In this document: piece after piece, positions 17,732-26,742 of the stretch
Layout of the letters: every line of letters starts with the position of its first letter
How positions within the stretch are numbered: the first letter of the stretch is position 1
Assembly: GCF_001610835.1 (NCBI RefSeq)
Contig: NZ_CP011270.1
Span: forward strand, 5,908,001 to 5,972,000
Length of the DNA stretch: 64,000 nucleotides
Source of the DNA: Planctomyces sp. SH-PL14
Lineage (GTDB): Bacteria > Planctomycetota > Planctomycetia > Planctomycetales > Planctomycetaceae
Direction of reading: 5' to 3'
Notes under the pieces: model-generated
Databases searched by the model: none
What the model saw: the letters and a program-made list of their open reading frames with translations, nothing else
Told to the model about the DNA's origin: nothing
Position numbers and translations under genes: made by a program

Positions 17732-17759
17732 ACAGCAGGTTTCATTATCAACCTGCTGT
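17732..17759. promoter_or_regulatory. Perfect 10-bp inverted repeat, possible operator
   Basis: Arms ACAGCAGGTT (17732-17741) and AACCTGCTGT (17750-17759) flank the A/T-rich loop TCATTATC. It lies about 75 bp upstream of the glucosidase start, in the 387-bp gap between that gene and the divergent gene at 18047. The position fits an operator or a 5' leader hairpin. The rest of the gap (17760-18046) is G-rich and shows no gene. Confidence 0.45.
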
Positions 17760-18046
17760 TTCCGAACCGCAATTGGATAATTCGCGGGAAGAGAGCCGGT
17801 CGGAGGGGGGGGGAGGCGGGAGGTGGGGTTGTGCGGTGGGGGCGGGCTGGGAAAGATCATGTCGCGAGCGATGGACGAGGCTCTCCGTCGGCGGACGGAT
17901 GTCCGAGATGTCACCCAGCGTCGATCGCCCAGCGGGTCCAGGGGAGACCCTTGCGGGGGCGAATCGAAGTTCGAGCCCCGGCTGGTTCTCGATGGTCGGC
18001 GGGTGTAGGCTCATTCGACACCTCTTCACTAGCCTCGCGCCCGGCT

Positions 18047-19318
18047 ATGAGCTCTTCACATCCCGCTCGGCGGAAGAAACGGCCTTCGTCCTCCTCAACG
18101 TCCAAGGCCACCCGCCGGAAGAAGACTTCGGGAGTTCCCTGGGGTTCCATCGGCGGAGTCGTGCTGGGCGTGGCCGCGCTGGCGCTGCTCGTGCAGCAGG
18201 TCTGGGCGCGGGTCATCGGGCCGAAGCAGGCGGAGGCCGCGCTGCGGATCGTCCGGCAGGAGTTCGAGGCGGCGGCCCCCGATCCCGCTCCGCCCGACTG
18301 GAAGTGGTCGCTCTACCACAATCGGGGCGGGCTCAATGTCCTGCTGCCGGCGAACACGCGGCTGCAGCCGATCGCACAGGACGTCAATACGCCGGACGCG
18401 AGCTTCATCACCCCCGACTACATCATCACGACCTGGAAGGGGACGCATGAGGGGCACAAGGTCCTGCTGACCGAGGTCCAGAAGGGCTTCGGCCGCAGCG
18501 GCGGGCTGCCGATCATCGAGAACGTCGACGCCAGCGGGAGCGGGGAGAAGGGGTATCAGCTCGTGTCGAACCGGTTCGTCGAGGGCTGGCCGGTGCGGTG
18601 CCGCGAGGTGGTCTTCAAGAAGGATGGCAAAGATGGCAAGCGGCGGATGTTCGAGCTGGAACGGATGGTGACCGACGTGGCGGTCACGGGGGACGCGGCA
18701 TCGCCGGTGTTTCAGCGGGTGTTCGATTCGATCCGGTTCGAGCCGCCCGCAGAGCCCGGCCCGTCGGCGACGGTCGGCGCGGAGCCGCTGGACCTCTTCC
18801 CCGTGCTGGACGTGAAGGCGCGGGGATGGTCCGGCCGGTGGCTGAAGAAGGAGCACCAGATCCTGACCGCTCCCGAGTGGGGGGACGCGATGCTGCAGCT
18901 GCCGTTTCAGCCCCCGGAGTCCTACGAGCTGACGATCGAGGTGGAGCGGGTGGGTAGCGGGACCGGGATGTTCGGGATCGGGGTCGTGGTGGAGGGCTCG
19001 CAGACGCTGGTGGCGCTCGATGGGAACCGGGGGCGGATCTCGACGATCAATGCAAAGGACCCCGACGCTCCGGACGAGGCCGCGCTAGGCCGGGGCTATC
19101 GGGGGCAGGTGCTGGGAGCAGGGCGTCACCTGGTCCGCGTGGAGGTCAAGCCGGGTGCGATCCGCGCCGATGTCGACGGCGCGACGGTCCTGACGTGGAG
19201 TGGGAAGCGGGGTGAGCTGGGGGTGCCGACCCTGTGGAGCAAACCACAGCCGCTCGGGTTTCTGGCGACGAACGGGTCGGAGTTCGTGGTGTCGCGGCTG
19301 GAAGTGCGGAGGTTGTAG
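18047..19318 (+). CDS. Membrane-anchored hypothetical protein with C-terminal beta-sandwich
   Basis: The ATG at 18047 gives 423 residues: a basic Ser/Lys-rich cytoplasmic N-terminus (residues 1-32), one membrane helix (GSIGGVVLGVAALALLVQQV), then an extracytoplasmic part. The first extracytoplasmic domain (about 60-230) is unrecognised. The last 180 residues (SYELTIEVERVGSGTGMFGI, LVALDGNRGRISTINA, VRVEVKPGAIRADVDGATVL) have the layout of a concanavalin-like LamG/DUF1080-type sandwich, often carbohydrate binding. That functional hint is inference from pattern only. An alternative start far upstream would lack the basic-helix topology. Confidence 0.72.
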   Translation: MSSSHPARRKKRPSSSSTSKATRRKKTSGVPWGSIGGVVLGVAALALLVQQVWARVIGPKQAEAALRIVRQEFEAAAPDPAPPDWKWSLYHNRGGLNVLLPANTRLQPIAQDVNTPDASFITPDYIITTWKGTHEGHKVLLTEVQKGFGRSGGLPIIENVDASGSGEKGYQLVSNRFVEGWPVRCREVVFKKDGKDGKRRMFELERMVTDVAVTGDAASPVFQRVFDSIRFEPPAEPGPSATVGAEPLDLFPVLDVKARGWSGRWLKKEHQILTAPEWGDAMLQLPFQPPESYELTIEVERVGSGTGMFGIGVVVEGSQTLVALDGNRGRISTINAKDPDAPDEAALGRGYRGQVLGAGRHLVRVEVKPGAIRADVDGATVLTWSGKRGELGVPTLWSKPQPLGFLATNGSEFVVSRLEVRRL

Positions 19319-19517
19319 GACGCGGTCCGGAAGCCGAGGGCTTGTCTGCCGGTGAGGCCAGGGCCGTTGGCCCTGGCTGGAGGAACGGATGGCCCTGTGG
19401 GCCGGCATGCGCGACGGCGATCGCGTCCGATTAGTAGGCCATTGGACCGGGTAGACCGCTCCCACCGAGCCGCGGACGAGCATTGCATCCCCGCCAGGGA
19501 TGCGTTGACATGTCGCT

Positions 19518-19970
19518 TTGAAGAGGACGTGTTCCATTCCATCGGGGGGCCGGGCCATTTCTGCCAAATCGCTGCACACCGTGTCCGCCGTGATCGAGCT
19601 GGGGGCGGGGCTGGGGCTGCTCTGTTTTCCGGCGCTGAGCGTGATGCTGCTGGCGGGGGAACCGCTCGCAGGGGCGGCGGCCGTGATGGTGACGCGGATC
19701 GGCGGGGCGGGGCTCACGACGCTGGGGATCGCGTGCTGGATGGCTCGCGGCGATGCGGGGAGTCCCGCGGCGCGGGGGCTGGTGGCGGCGATGCTGTTCT
19801 ACAACGTCGCCGCGGCGGGACTCCTGGCGTATGGCGGGCTGGCGTACGGCGGGATGGGAGCCGGGCTGCGGGGATGGGGGCTGTGGCCGGGGGCGATGCT
19901 CCATGCCGTGATGACCGTATGGTGCATCGCGAGCTTTCGGCGGCAGAGTTCCAGCCCGTTGGGTGGTTGA
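19518..19970 (+). CDS. Small multi-pass membrane protein, about 150 aa (start uncertain)
   Basis: The frame encodes about four hydrophobic helices rich in Gly and Ala (VIELGAGLGLLCFPALSVML, AAVMVTRIGGAGLTTLGIAC, GLVAAMLFYNVAAAGLLAYG, LWPGAMLHAVMTVWCIASF). The pattern resembles small DoxX-like or DUF4345-like membrane proteins, but no diagnostic motif is present. The first start is TTG at 19518; a GTG at 19581, just before the first helix, is an equally good choice. It precedes the beta-lactamase-family gene on the same strand by 75 bp. Confidence 0.55.
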   Translation: MKRTCSIPSGGRAISAKSLHTVSAVIELGAGLGLLCFPALSVMLLAGEPLAGAAAVMVTRIGGAGLTTLGIACWMARGDAGSPAARGLVAAMLFYNVAAAGLLAYGGLAYGGMGAGLRGWGLWPGAMLHAVMTVWCIASFRRQSSSPLGG

Positions 19971-20044
19971 GCCACCGGGGCATCCGCTATCACTGCGTCA
20001 CTTCTTCTGGCCTGTTGTCCGCCTGCACGACACGGAACCTCGCG

Positions 20045-21205
20045 ATGAGTCTTTCACGTCTGACGCGGAGAGAGTCTTTGCATCTCCTGGCGGCCGCTTC
20101 GGGGCTCTCGCTGGGGGCGGTCCCGCGGCCGGTTGTCGCCGCGACTCCGCTCGAGGAGGCGTTCGACAAGCTCGTGCGGGCCGAAGGCTTCACGGACGAT
20201 GCGCCCGGACTGGCCGTGATGGCCCGCCGGGGGGATGCCGCGCCGTTCTTTCGCTGCGTCGGACTGGCGCGGATCAAGGACCGTCGGCCGGTGACGCCGC
20301 AGACGATGTTCGAGCTGGCGTCGGTCTCCAAGACCATGACCGCCTCGGCGATCCTGCTGCTGCACGACCGCAAGACGCTGTCGGTCACGGACGACGTTCG
20401 TAAGCACCTGCCGGAACTCCCTCCGACGGAGAAGAACGCGCCGATCCGCATCCGCGACCTGCTCCAGCACACCTCGGGACTGGCGTCCTACATGGATCTC
20501 GCCGATGTCCCCGCGCGGAACAAGGATTACTGGATCAACGACGACTATGTGGGGGAGTTCGCGCGGCAGAAGGTCCCGGCCCTCTTCGCCGCGGGGGCCC
20601 GGCACGAGTACAACAACACGAACTACCTGCTGCTGGCGGTCATCGTGGCCCGGGCGACCAGGAAGCGGTTCGGCGAGTTCCTCCGCGAGGCGATCTTCGA
20701 CCCCGCGGGGATGAAGACCGCCTTCGTCTCCGAGGGGCCGGGGAGCGTCCCCGCGCGGGCCGGTCGCGTCGACGCCATCGGGTACTCGAAGGAGGAGGGG
20801 GCCTGGGAAGAGCAGTGGGCTCTGCCGCCGGATCGGACCGAGACGTTACTCACCTGCGGCGACGGCGCGATCTGGTGCAGTGCCGAAGACATGGCGGCCT
20901 GGGACGCGTTCCTGCATTCCGGCCGGTTGCTCAAGCCCGCGACGGTCCAGATGGCCCTCACCCCGGCCAAGACCCGCGACGGCAAGTTCCATTCGTACGG
21001 CCTGGGCTGGGGGCTGTACTTCGAGGGGAGCCGCAAGGCGACTGGCTACGGGCACAGCGGCGGCTGGGGTGGGTTCGGGACCTACTACTGGCACGACCTG
21101 CTGACGAAGCGGACGATCGTGATGCTCGGCAACGGGCGGCCGCTCGACATGGACAAGTTCTGGGAGTCGCTGACGGATCTCTTCAACAAGCACGGCGACG
21201 CGTAG
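20045..21205 (+). CDS. Tat-exported serine beta-lactamase-family (class C / esterase-like) protein
   Basis: The 386-residue protein has a twin-arginine signal (LTRRESLHLLAAASGLSLG, residues 6-24). The class C beta-lactamase/D-Ala-D-Ala peptidase fold is shown by the SxxK motif Ser93-Val-Ser-Lys96 (ELASVSKTMTASAILLL), the DLLQHTSGL block, the YxN motif in HEYNNTNYLLLAVI, and the third motif HSGG in GYGHSGGWGGFGTYYW. Members are serine hydrolases: penicillin-binding proteins, esterases or D-aminopeptidases. Real beta-lactamase activity cannot be deduced. It acts in the periplasmic space after folded export. Start chosen at the ATG placing the RR motif at residues 8-9. Confidence 0.9.
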   Translation: MSLSRLTRRESLHLLAAASGLSLGAVPRPVVAATPLEEAFDKLVRAEGFTDDAPGLAVMARRGDAAPFFRCVGLARIKDRRPVTPQTMFELASVSKTMTASAILLLHDRKTLSVTDDVRKHLPELPPTEKNAPIRIRDLLQHTSGLASYMDLADVPARNKDYWINDDYVGEFARQKVPALFAAGARHEYNNTNYLLLAVIVARATRKRFGEFLREAIFDPAGMKTAFVSEGPGSVPARAGRVDAIGYSKEEGAWEEQWALPPDRTETLLTCGDGAIWCSAEDMAAWDAFLHSGRLLKPATVQMALTPAKTRDGKFHSYGLGWGLYFEGSRKATGYGHSGGWGGFGTYYWHDLLTKRTIVMLGNGRPLDMDKFWESLTDLFNKHGDA

Positions 21206-21276
21206 CCGGACCGTAGCCAGGGCCGGGGGGGCGATCCCATCCGAGGGCCGCGCTCATGGCGGTCCGGGTTGTCCTC

Positions 21277-21314
21277 AGAAAATAAAAAAACCCGGCAACA
21301 ACGAATCCACCGGG
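21277..21314 (-). terminator. Possible Rho-independent terminator (minus strand)
   Basis: Read on the minus strand, CCCGG (21314-21310) and CCGGG (21295-21291) can pair around a 14-base loop, followed by seven T and then ATTTT. The stem is short for a high-GC genome, but the T-run is striking. It lies downstream of the broken gene at 21462-22001, which is transcribed towards it. The stretch 21206-21461 holds no gene. Confidence 0.4.
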
Positions 21315-21461
21315 GGGCTGGGGACTCAAGCTGTTAGCCGGGGGCGATGGGCGGGTTGTAACGGTCCCTGTCCGGTGATCCTAGACCAGTTGTCATCCCG
21401 CCTCGTCGTACCCGCAGGTTCTGCCGGTTTGCGTTTCCGGCCACCTTTCCCGCATGCCCCG

Positions 21462-22001
21462 TCAGGCCGATGTCGCCCATGAGAACCAGTCGCCGATCCA
21501 GTCCAGGGAGTTGGGGGAGAACCGTTCCTGGAACTCCAGCGGGACGCGGGTGCCATCGGGGCGAATCGCTTCGGCGGTGATGGTGACATCCACCGGGGCG
21601 TGGCGGGGGAGGGCGTCCAGGATGTGCACGAAGACTTCCTGGCCGTCGTGTCCCTCTTCGAACCGCTCGACCGTCTGGCGCGGTGTGATGGTGCGTTCCG
21701 GTTGCGTCTCATACCGGATCCGGACCTCCCGGACCTCGAGCGCCTCGAACTGCCGCTGCGCGTCTTCGACCCGCAGCGTGAGATCTTAGGGGGGCCGCTG
21801 GTACTCCAGGTGTAGGAGAAACGGCACGTCGACAGGCTCGCTCTGCAGGAATCGGGACGGACCGGTTGAGATCGTCCCCTTGAGGCCCTCGTCCGTCGAC
21901 GCCGCTTGGGCTCCGCCTGCGAGCGATCTCGTCGAGATGGCCGCGCATCCGCCTGAGATCATGCTCGCCATCGCTGCCAGAACAACCGCGAATCGAGGCA
22001 T
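21462..22001 (-). pseudogene. Lipoprotein-like gene interrupted by one in-frame TAA
   Basis: From the ATG at 22001 the frame encodes a hydrophobic signal-like start (MPRFAVVLAAMASMISGGC) and 71 residues ending HLEYQRPP, then a TAA stop (21786-21788 on the plus strand as TTA). The same frame continues without a further stop for about 107 residues (DLTLRVEDAQRQFEALEVRE, ERFEEGHDGQEVFVHILDAL, SPNSLDWIGDWFSWATSA) to a TGA at 21462-21464. The downstream part has the same G/C-rich third positions and protein-like composition. A single C-to-T change (CAA to TAA) would explain the break. It could be a recent pseudogene or a sequencing error. Function is not recognised; the product would be an exported protein of about 179 residues. 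Confidence 0.7.
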
Positions 22002-22130
22002 GACCCTGGTGCCGGAGACTGTGTTGCGGATGGGATGCCCGATCCCATACCAGATCGACCGCCGTTGCCGAAGGGGATGGACTGTTTGTGCGACCAACCC
22101 CTTCGGTGCCGGCCAATGCTGCCGAAGAAA

Positions 22131-22378
22131 GGCCCAAGGACCCGGAGGCACTTCCATGAGGAACCGTGGTACGCAACGGACGTCCCCTTTGTGATGCCGG
22201 CGCTGGGGAATCCACGCTCGGTGCGGATTCCCCGCGGGTTGGTGTGGGGGCATACGGCACCGTGTCCGCGCTTGGATACGGTCTCCTTCAGACATCCCTC
22301 GACGAGAGGGCCTCCGGCGGGCAAGGGGGCGTTGCCCCCTTGCATCCCCCACCAGGGGTACCCCCTGGACCCCGGTAA
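22131..22378 (+). repeat. Intergenic structured repeat, copy E
   Basis: This copy has a shortened left end (GACCCGGAGGCACTTCCATG) and an intact centre and right end. The right-end hairpins are perfect here: GCAAGGGGGC-gtt-GCCCCCTTGC and CCAGGGG-tac-CCCCTGG. The centre also holds an inverted pair, GGGGAATCC and GGATTCCCC, around CACGCTCGGTGC. It occupies the space between the broken lipoprotein gene and the kinase at 22616. The remaining 22379-22615 holds no gene and presumably the kinase promoter. Confidence 0.82.
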
Positions 22379-22615
22379 TTTGGGCGAGCGGGCGGCCTTT
22401 GGGAGGCTCGCCTTTCTCCGGGTGCGGCACCGGGAATTCTCTGGCTGTTCGAACGACCGGCGAACGACATCCTTCCTTCAGGCATCCGCCAGGCACATGC
22501 CCCCGCCAGCCCCGGCGGTCAATGTGCCACCGATTCAGTACGATCGCCTCCGCACCCACTTCATCGCCCGAGAGACGTGCAGGACTCCCCGCACGATCCA
22601 TTCCGGAACCCTTCC

Positions 22616-25600
22616 ATGCCGACCCCCGGCGACCACCTCCGCCCCCTCAACGGGGGACTGACCGCACTGCTTCGCGGTCAGCGGGAAGCGCTCGAAACGG
22701 CGATGAACGGCCAGCCCCTCCCGGCGTCGCTCGGCATCCTGGTCCGCACCACCGTCGAGCAGCTCGGGCCGGAGACCCGCGCGGCGTTCTACCTCGCGAA
22801 CGAAGACGGGACCGCGCTCCATCACGCCGTCGGGATGCCGGACGATTACGCCGCGGTCGTGGACGGGTTCAGGATCGGTCCCGAGTCGCTGGCCTGCGGG
22901 CTCGCGACCGCGACCGGCGAACCGGTCCTCACCACCGACGTCATGACCGACCCCCGCTGGGAACCGTGGCGCGAGGTCGCCCAGCGGTTCGACTATCGCG
23001 GCTGCTGGAGCTTTCCGATCCGCACGACGACGGGAAACGTCGTCGGCACCCTGGCGATCTACTCCCGCCAGCCGCGTGAGGCGACCGAGCAGGACCGGGA
23101 GCTGGCCTCCCTCATCACCCACACCGCCTCCGTCATCCTCTCCCGGCACAAGGAAGCCGAAGCCCGCCGGCAGGCCGAACACGCCCTCCGCCAGAGCGAG
23201 GAAAAGTATCGCAGCCTGTTCGACTCGCTCGATGAAGGGTTCTGCCTGATCGAGGTTCTGTTGGACGCAGCGGGAAGGGCCTCCGACTACCGCTTTCTCG
23301 AAACGAACCCGGCGTTCGCACGGCACACCGGTCTGAAGGACGCCGTCGGAAGGACCATCCGGGAGCTCGTGCCCGATCACGACGCCCATTGGTTCGAGAT
23401 CTACGGAGAGATTGCGCGGACGGGCGAGCCGCGGCGGTTCGAGATGCCCGCCGAGGCTCTCGGGCGGTTCTACGACGTGTATGCGTTTCGCGTGGGGCCG
23501 CCGCACGAGCGGCGCGTCGCGGTCCTGTTCAACGACATCAACGACCGGAGGCGGGCCGACATCGCTCTCCGGGAAAGCGAGGAGAAGTACCGGTTGCTGT
23601 TCGAATCGATCAACGAGGGGTTCGCGATCCTCGAGACGATTCGGGACGATCGGGGGCGGCTCGTCGATCTGGTCTATCGCGAAGTCAACCCGGTCTTTGC
23701 CCGCCTGACCGGCTTTCAGGTCCAGCCCGGGCAGCGGGTCCTCGAGGTCCTGCCGGACATCGAGGACCACTGGCTCGCCTACTACGACCGCGTGTCGTCG
23801 ACCGGCGTGCCGGAGGTGGTCGAGGACTACAACCGCGATTCCGACCGCTGGTATCGGACGAACGCCAATCGCGTCGGCGGCGCGGGGAGCCCGCTCATCT
23901 CCGTCGTGTTCGAGGACATCTCCGTGCGGAAGCGGGCGGAAGCGGTCCTGCGGGGGACCCAGGAGCGGCAGGCCTTTCTCCTGCGGCTCAGCGACGCGAT
24001 CCGACCGTTGAACGACGCCGTGGAGATGCAGAGGGAGGCGATGCGGCTCCTGGCCGAGCACTTGAAGGTCGCGGTTGCTTCATACTTTGAGCTGGACTCC
24101 GACGAGGACGGATTCGTCCAGGCGGCCGGGTACGAAGACGGCAGCATCCGGCTCCCCGACCGGATGCGGATGTCCGACTACGGTGCCGATATCGTGGCGA
24201 ACTACCGCGCGGGGCGGACCATCGTGGTGGTGGACACGGAAGCCGACCCGCGGTTCGAGTCGCAGCGGGAGGCCTACCGGACGATCGGCGTGCGGGCGTG
24301 GGTTGGTGTGCCGCTGGTCAAGGAGGGGCGGCTCCTTGTCGTCCTGGGAGTGCTGGAGCGAACGCCCCGGGACTGGAGCGGCGCGGAGGTGCAGCTGTTC
24401 GAAGAAGTCGCCGAACGGACCTGGGCCGCGGCCGAGCGGGCCCGGACAGAGACGGCGCTGCGGGAGAGCGAGTCGCGGCTGCGGCTGGCCCTCGCCGCCG
24501 CCCGGATGGGGATCTGGTCGTGGGAGGTCTCCGGCGATGATCACGTCCGGGACGCCAATCTGAATCGTCTGCTCGGACTGGAGCCGGTGCAGACGACCCG
24601 GCCTCTCTCGGAGTTCCTGAGTCACATCCATCCCGAGGACCGGACGCGGGTGGCGGATGCGTTCCAGAACTCCGTGCGGCAGGGGGGGAGTCTCGATGTC
24701 GAGTTCCGCGTCGTCTGGCCGGACGGGACGGTCCGCTGGCTGCGGGATCAGGGGGACGTCTTCGGCACCGCCGGGGAGCAGGCGACCCACATGGCGGGGG
24801 CCTGCGTGGATGTCACCGAGCGGCGGGAGGCGGTGGATCGTCTTCGCGAACTCAATACGACGCTGGAGTCGCGCGTCGAAGAGCGGACGGAGTCGCTCCG
24901 GGCCCTGGCGGTCGAACTGGCCCGGACGGAGCATCGGGAGCGGCGGCGGCTTTCGCACGTCCTGCACGACCATGTGCAGCAACTCCTGGTGGCGGCCAAC
25001 CTTCACGTGGGGCTGGCGGCGATGGACGCGCGGTCGCCGGATGCGAAGCAGTCGTTCGACCGGGCGCTGGCGGTGATCCAGGAGGCGATTCAGGCGAGCC
25101 GAAGCCTGGCGGTCGAGCTCATTCCTCCGCTGCTCGACGACGGAGGGCTGGCGGCGGGGCTGGAGTGGCTGGCGAAGCGGTCGCGCGACAACCTGGGTCT
25201 GAAGGTCCAGTTCACCTCGGACGGCACGACGGACGTCGAGGACGCGGACCTGCGGGCGCTGCTGTTCCAGGCGACACAGGAGCTGCTCCTCAACGTGGTG
25301 AAGCACGCGAAGGCGACCGAGGCGAGCATCCGGCTCACGCGTCCCGCGGCGGACCAGGTCCGGATCGAGGTGGCGGACCGGGGAGCCGGGTTCCGCAGCC
25401 GTCCGACCGAGATCCATCGCGGTTCGCCGGAGTCGTTCGGCCTGTTCAGCATCCGGGAGCGGGTCCGGCATCTCGGGGGCGGGGTGGAGATTGAGACCGC
25501 TCCGGAACGCGGTTCGCGGATTCGCGTGACCGTTCCCGTCAAGTTGCCGGAGCCGCCGCCGCCGGTGACGCCCGCAGCGAGGGGGCCGCATGGGCCGGAG

Positions 25601-25984
25601 ACGCCGGAGGAGAATGTGATCCGCATCCTGGTGGTCGACGATCACAAGATCCTTCGCGAGGGGCTCATCTTTGTGTTGAACCGGGAGCCCGGTTTCAAAG
25701 TGATCGGAGAGGCGGCGGATGGGCCGCGGGCGATCGAGCTGGCGGGGGAACTCGCTCCCGACGTGGTGCTGATGGATGTCAGTCTGCCGGGGATGACGGG
25801 GGTGGCGGCGACGCAGCGGGTGATGGCGGCGTCGCCGGAGGTGCGGGTGATCGGGCTGTCGGCGCACGACGATCCGTCGGTACGGCAGGCGATGCGGGAG
25901 GCAGGGGCGGTGGAGTATTTCACGAAGGGTGGCCCGTCAGCGCAGTTGATCGCGTCGATCCGGTCGGTCGTGAGTCAGAGCTGA
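22616..25984 (+). CDS. PAS/GAF multi-sensor histidine kinase (HisKA_3 type) with C-terminal receiver
   Basis: The ATG at 22616 gives 1,122 residues; a GTG 39 bp upstream is an alternative. Domain order is GAF (about 30-185), PAS (195-315), PAS (325-450), GAF (455-615), PAS/PAC (620-740), a HisKA_3/NarL-type dimerisation domain with phospho-acceptor His784 in LSHVLHDHVQQLL, an HATPase_c domain with QELLLNVVKHAKA and ADRGAGF, and a receiver with Asp1054 (VVLMDVSLPGM). There is no membrane segment, so it is a soluble cytoplasmic sensor. Fusing a NarL-family kinase to a receiver without the usual LuxR-type helix-turn-helix is notable; the phosphoryl group may be passed on or control the kinase itself. 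No partner regulator gene is adjacent. Confidence 0.9.
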   Translation: MPTPGDHLRPLNGGLTALLRGQREALETAMNGQPLPASLGILVRTTVEQLGPETRAAFYLANEDGTALHHAVGMPDDYAAVVDGFRIGPESLACGLATATGEPVLTTDVMTDPRWEPWREVAQRFDYRGCWSFPIRTTTGNVVGTLAIYSRQPREATEQDRELASLITHTASVILSRHKEAEARRQAEHALRQSEEKYRSLFDSLDEGFCLIEVLLDAAGRASDYRFLETNPAFARHTGLKDAVGRTIRELVPDHDAHWFEIYGEIARTGEPRRFEMPAEALGRFYDVYAFRVGPPHERRVAVLFNDINDRRRADIALRESEEKYRLLFESINEGFAILETIRDDRGRLVDLVYREVNPVFARLTGFQVQPGQRVLEVLPDIEDHWLAYYDRVSSTGVPEVVEDYNRDSDRWYRTNANRVGGAGSPLISVVFEDISVRKRAEAVLRGTQERQAFLLRLSDAIRPLNDAVEMQREAMRLLAEHLKVAVASYFELDSDEDGFVQAAGYEDGSIRLPDRMRMSDYGADIVANYRAGRTIVVVDTEADPRFESQREAYRTIGVRAWVGVPLVKEGRLLVVLGVLERTPRDWSGAEVQLFEEVAERTWAAAERARTETALRESESRLRLALAAARMGIWSWEVSGDDHVRDANLNRLLGLEPVQTTRPLSEFLSHIHPEDRTRVADAFQNSVRQGGSLDVEFRVVWPDGTVRWLRDQGDVFGTAGEQATHMAGACVDVTERREAVDRLRELNTTLESRVEERTESLRALAVELARTEHRERRRLSHVLHDHVQQLLVAANLHVGLAAMDARSPDAKQSFDRALAVIQEAIQASRSLAVELIPPLLDDGGLAAGLEWLAKRSRDNLGLKVQFTSDGTTDVEDADLRALLFQATQELLLNVVKHAKATEASIRLTRPAADQVRIEVADRGAGFRSRPTEIHRGSPESFGLFSIRERVRHLGGGVEIETAPERGSRIRVTVPVKLPEPPPPVTPAARGPHGPETPEENVIRILVVDDHKILREGLIFVLNREPGFKVIGEAADGPRAIELAGELAPDVVLMDVSLPGMTGVAATQRVMAASPEVRVIGLSAHDDPSVRQAMREAGAVEYFTKGGPSAQLIASIRSVVSQS

Positions 25985-26439
25985 GCTCCGGATTCAAAGC
26001 GAGCGAAAGAGCCCCGCGTCCAGGGCGGGAAGCGCTGGCCGCCGGAGGCGTTTCCCTGTCGAACAGTGCCGGCGAAAGAGGGCGTCCGAGTCGAAGGAGG
26101 TCACCCGAGGCGGTGATCCGCAGACGTCACGCGTCCGTTCACTTGGAGTCGTCCACAAACCCGGTGGACGGTGTGGTCGTGGAGCTCTTCGCGTTCTTCT
26201 TCGACGCCGATTGTCGAAAGCGCACGAAGTAAAGCGTGGCCTTGGATCGCCTCTCCTCGGGTGGCTTTTTAGAGAATCGGACTCTTCATCCAGTCAACAG
26301 TTGAAGGTCATTGACTGTTCACATGGAGAAGAGGTAATGTCACGCCAACCGCCTCAGCGGGCATCTCCGGGCGGCATTTCTTCAGATCCTTTCGCATCGT
26401 TCGTTCCAACTTCCAGCCAGAATTTCGGGCGAGGCCGTC
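25985..26439. other. Intergenic stretch with a repeat fragment and a probable promoter region
   Basis: Bases 25995-26070 resemble the left end of the dispersed repeat (GTCCAGGGCGGGAAGCGC, then GGCCGCCGGAGGCG). The part from about 26260 to 26340 is less G/C-rich than its surroundings and carries AACAGT and ACTGTT about a dozen bases apart. No gene is supported; it likely holds the promoter for the two downstream genes. Confidence 0.45.
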
Positions 26440-26622
26440 ATGAACTTGCAACCCAGGCGGCTGCGCCGTTCGTCGTATCTGTTGTTTGTATCTGTGATCG
26501 TTCTCGGGGCCTGCAGTCGGGCACCCGAGCCCCCCCTGACGCCGCCGGGCAAATCGGTCGAAGACGCGGCAAACTCCATGTCCACCGCTGAAAAGAAACC
26601 GGGCTCCGCCGCGAAGAAGTGA
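26440..26622 (+). CDS. Small lipoprotein, 60 aa, upstream of a DUF1559 gene
   Basis: The 60-residue product starts MNLQPRRLRRSSYLLFVSVI and has a lipobox VLGAC with the Cys at residue 25, followed by a Pro-rich, charged tail (PEPPLTPPGKSVEDAANS). A very short lipoprotein directly before a DUF1559 gene is a layout I associate with planctomycetes. The DUF1559 start lies 120 bp downstream on the same strand, so co-transcription is likely. Function unknown. Confidence 0.7.
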   Translation: MNLQPRRLRRSSYLLFVSVIVLGACSRAPEPPLTPPGKSVEDAANSMSTAEKKPGSAAKK

Positions 26623-26742
26623 TCTCGCGCTCAGCCCGCCAGGCTTTTGTCACGTTTCGGTTCGCTTTTCTTTGGTTCGCTGGCCCGTCGCATGTTGCGG
26701 CCCGCCCGGATCGAAAAGGGTCTCTGCGCGCGGAGCTGAATT

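Noticed and set aside
20045-21205. Calling the serine hydrolase an antibiotic-resistance beta-lactamase
   Set aside because: The fold includes esterases and peptidases; motifs alone do not show beta-lactam hydrolysis.
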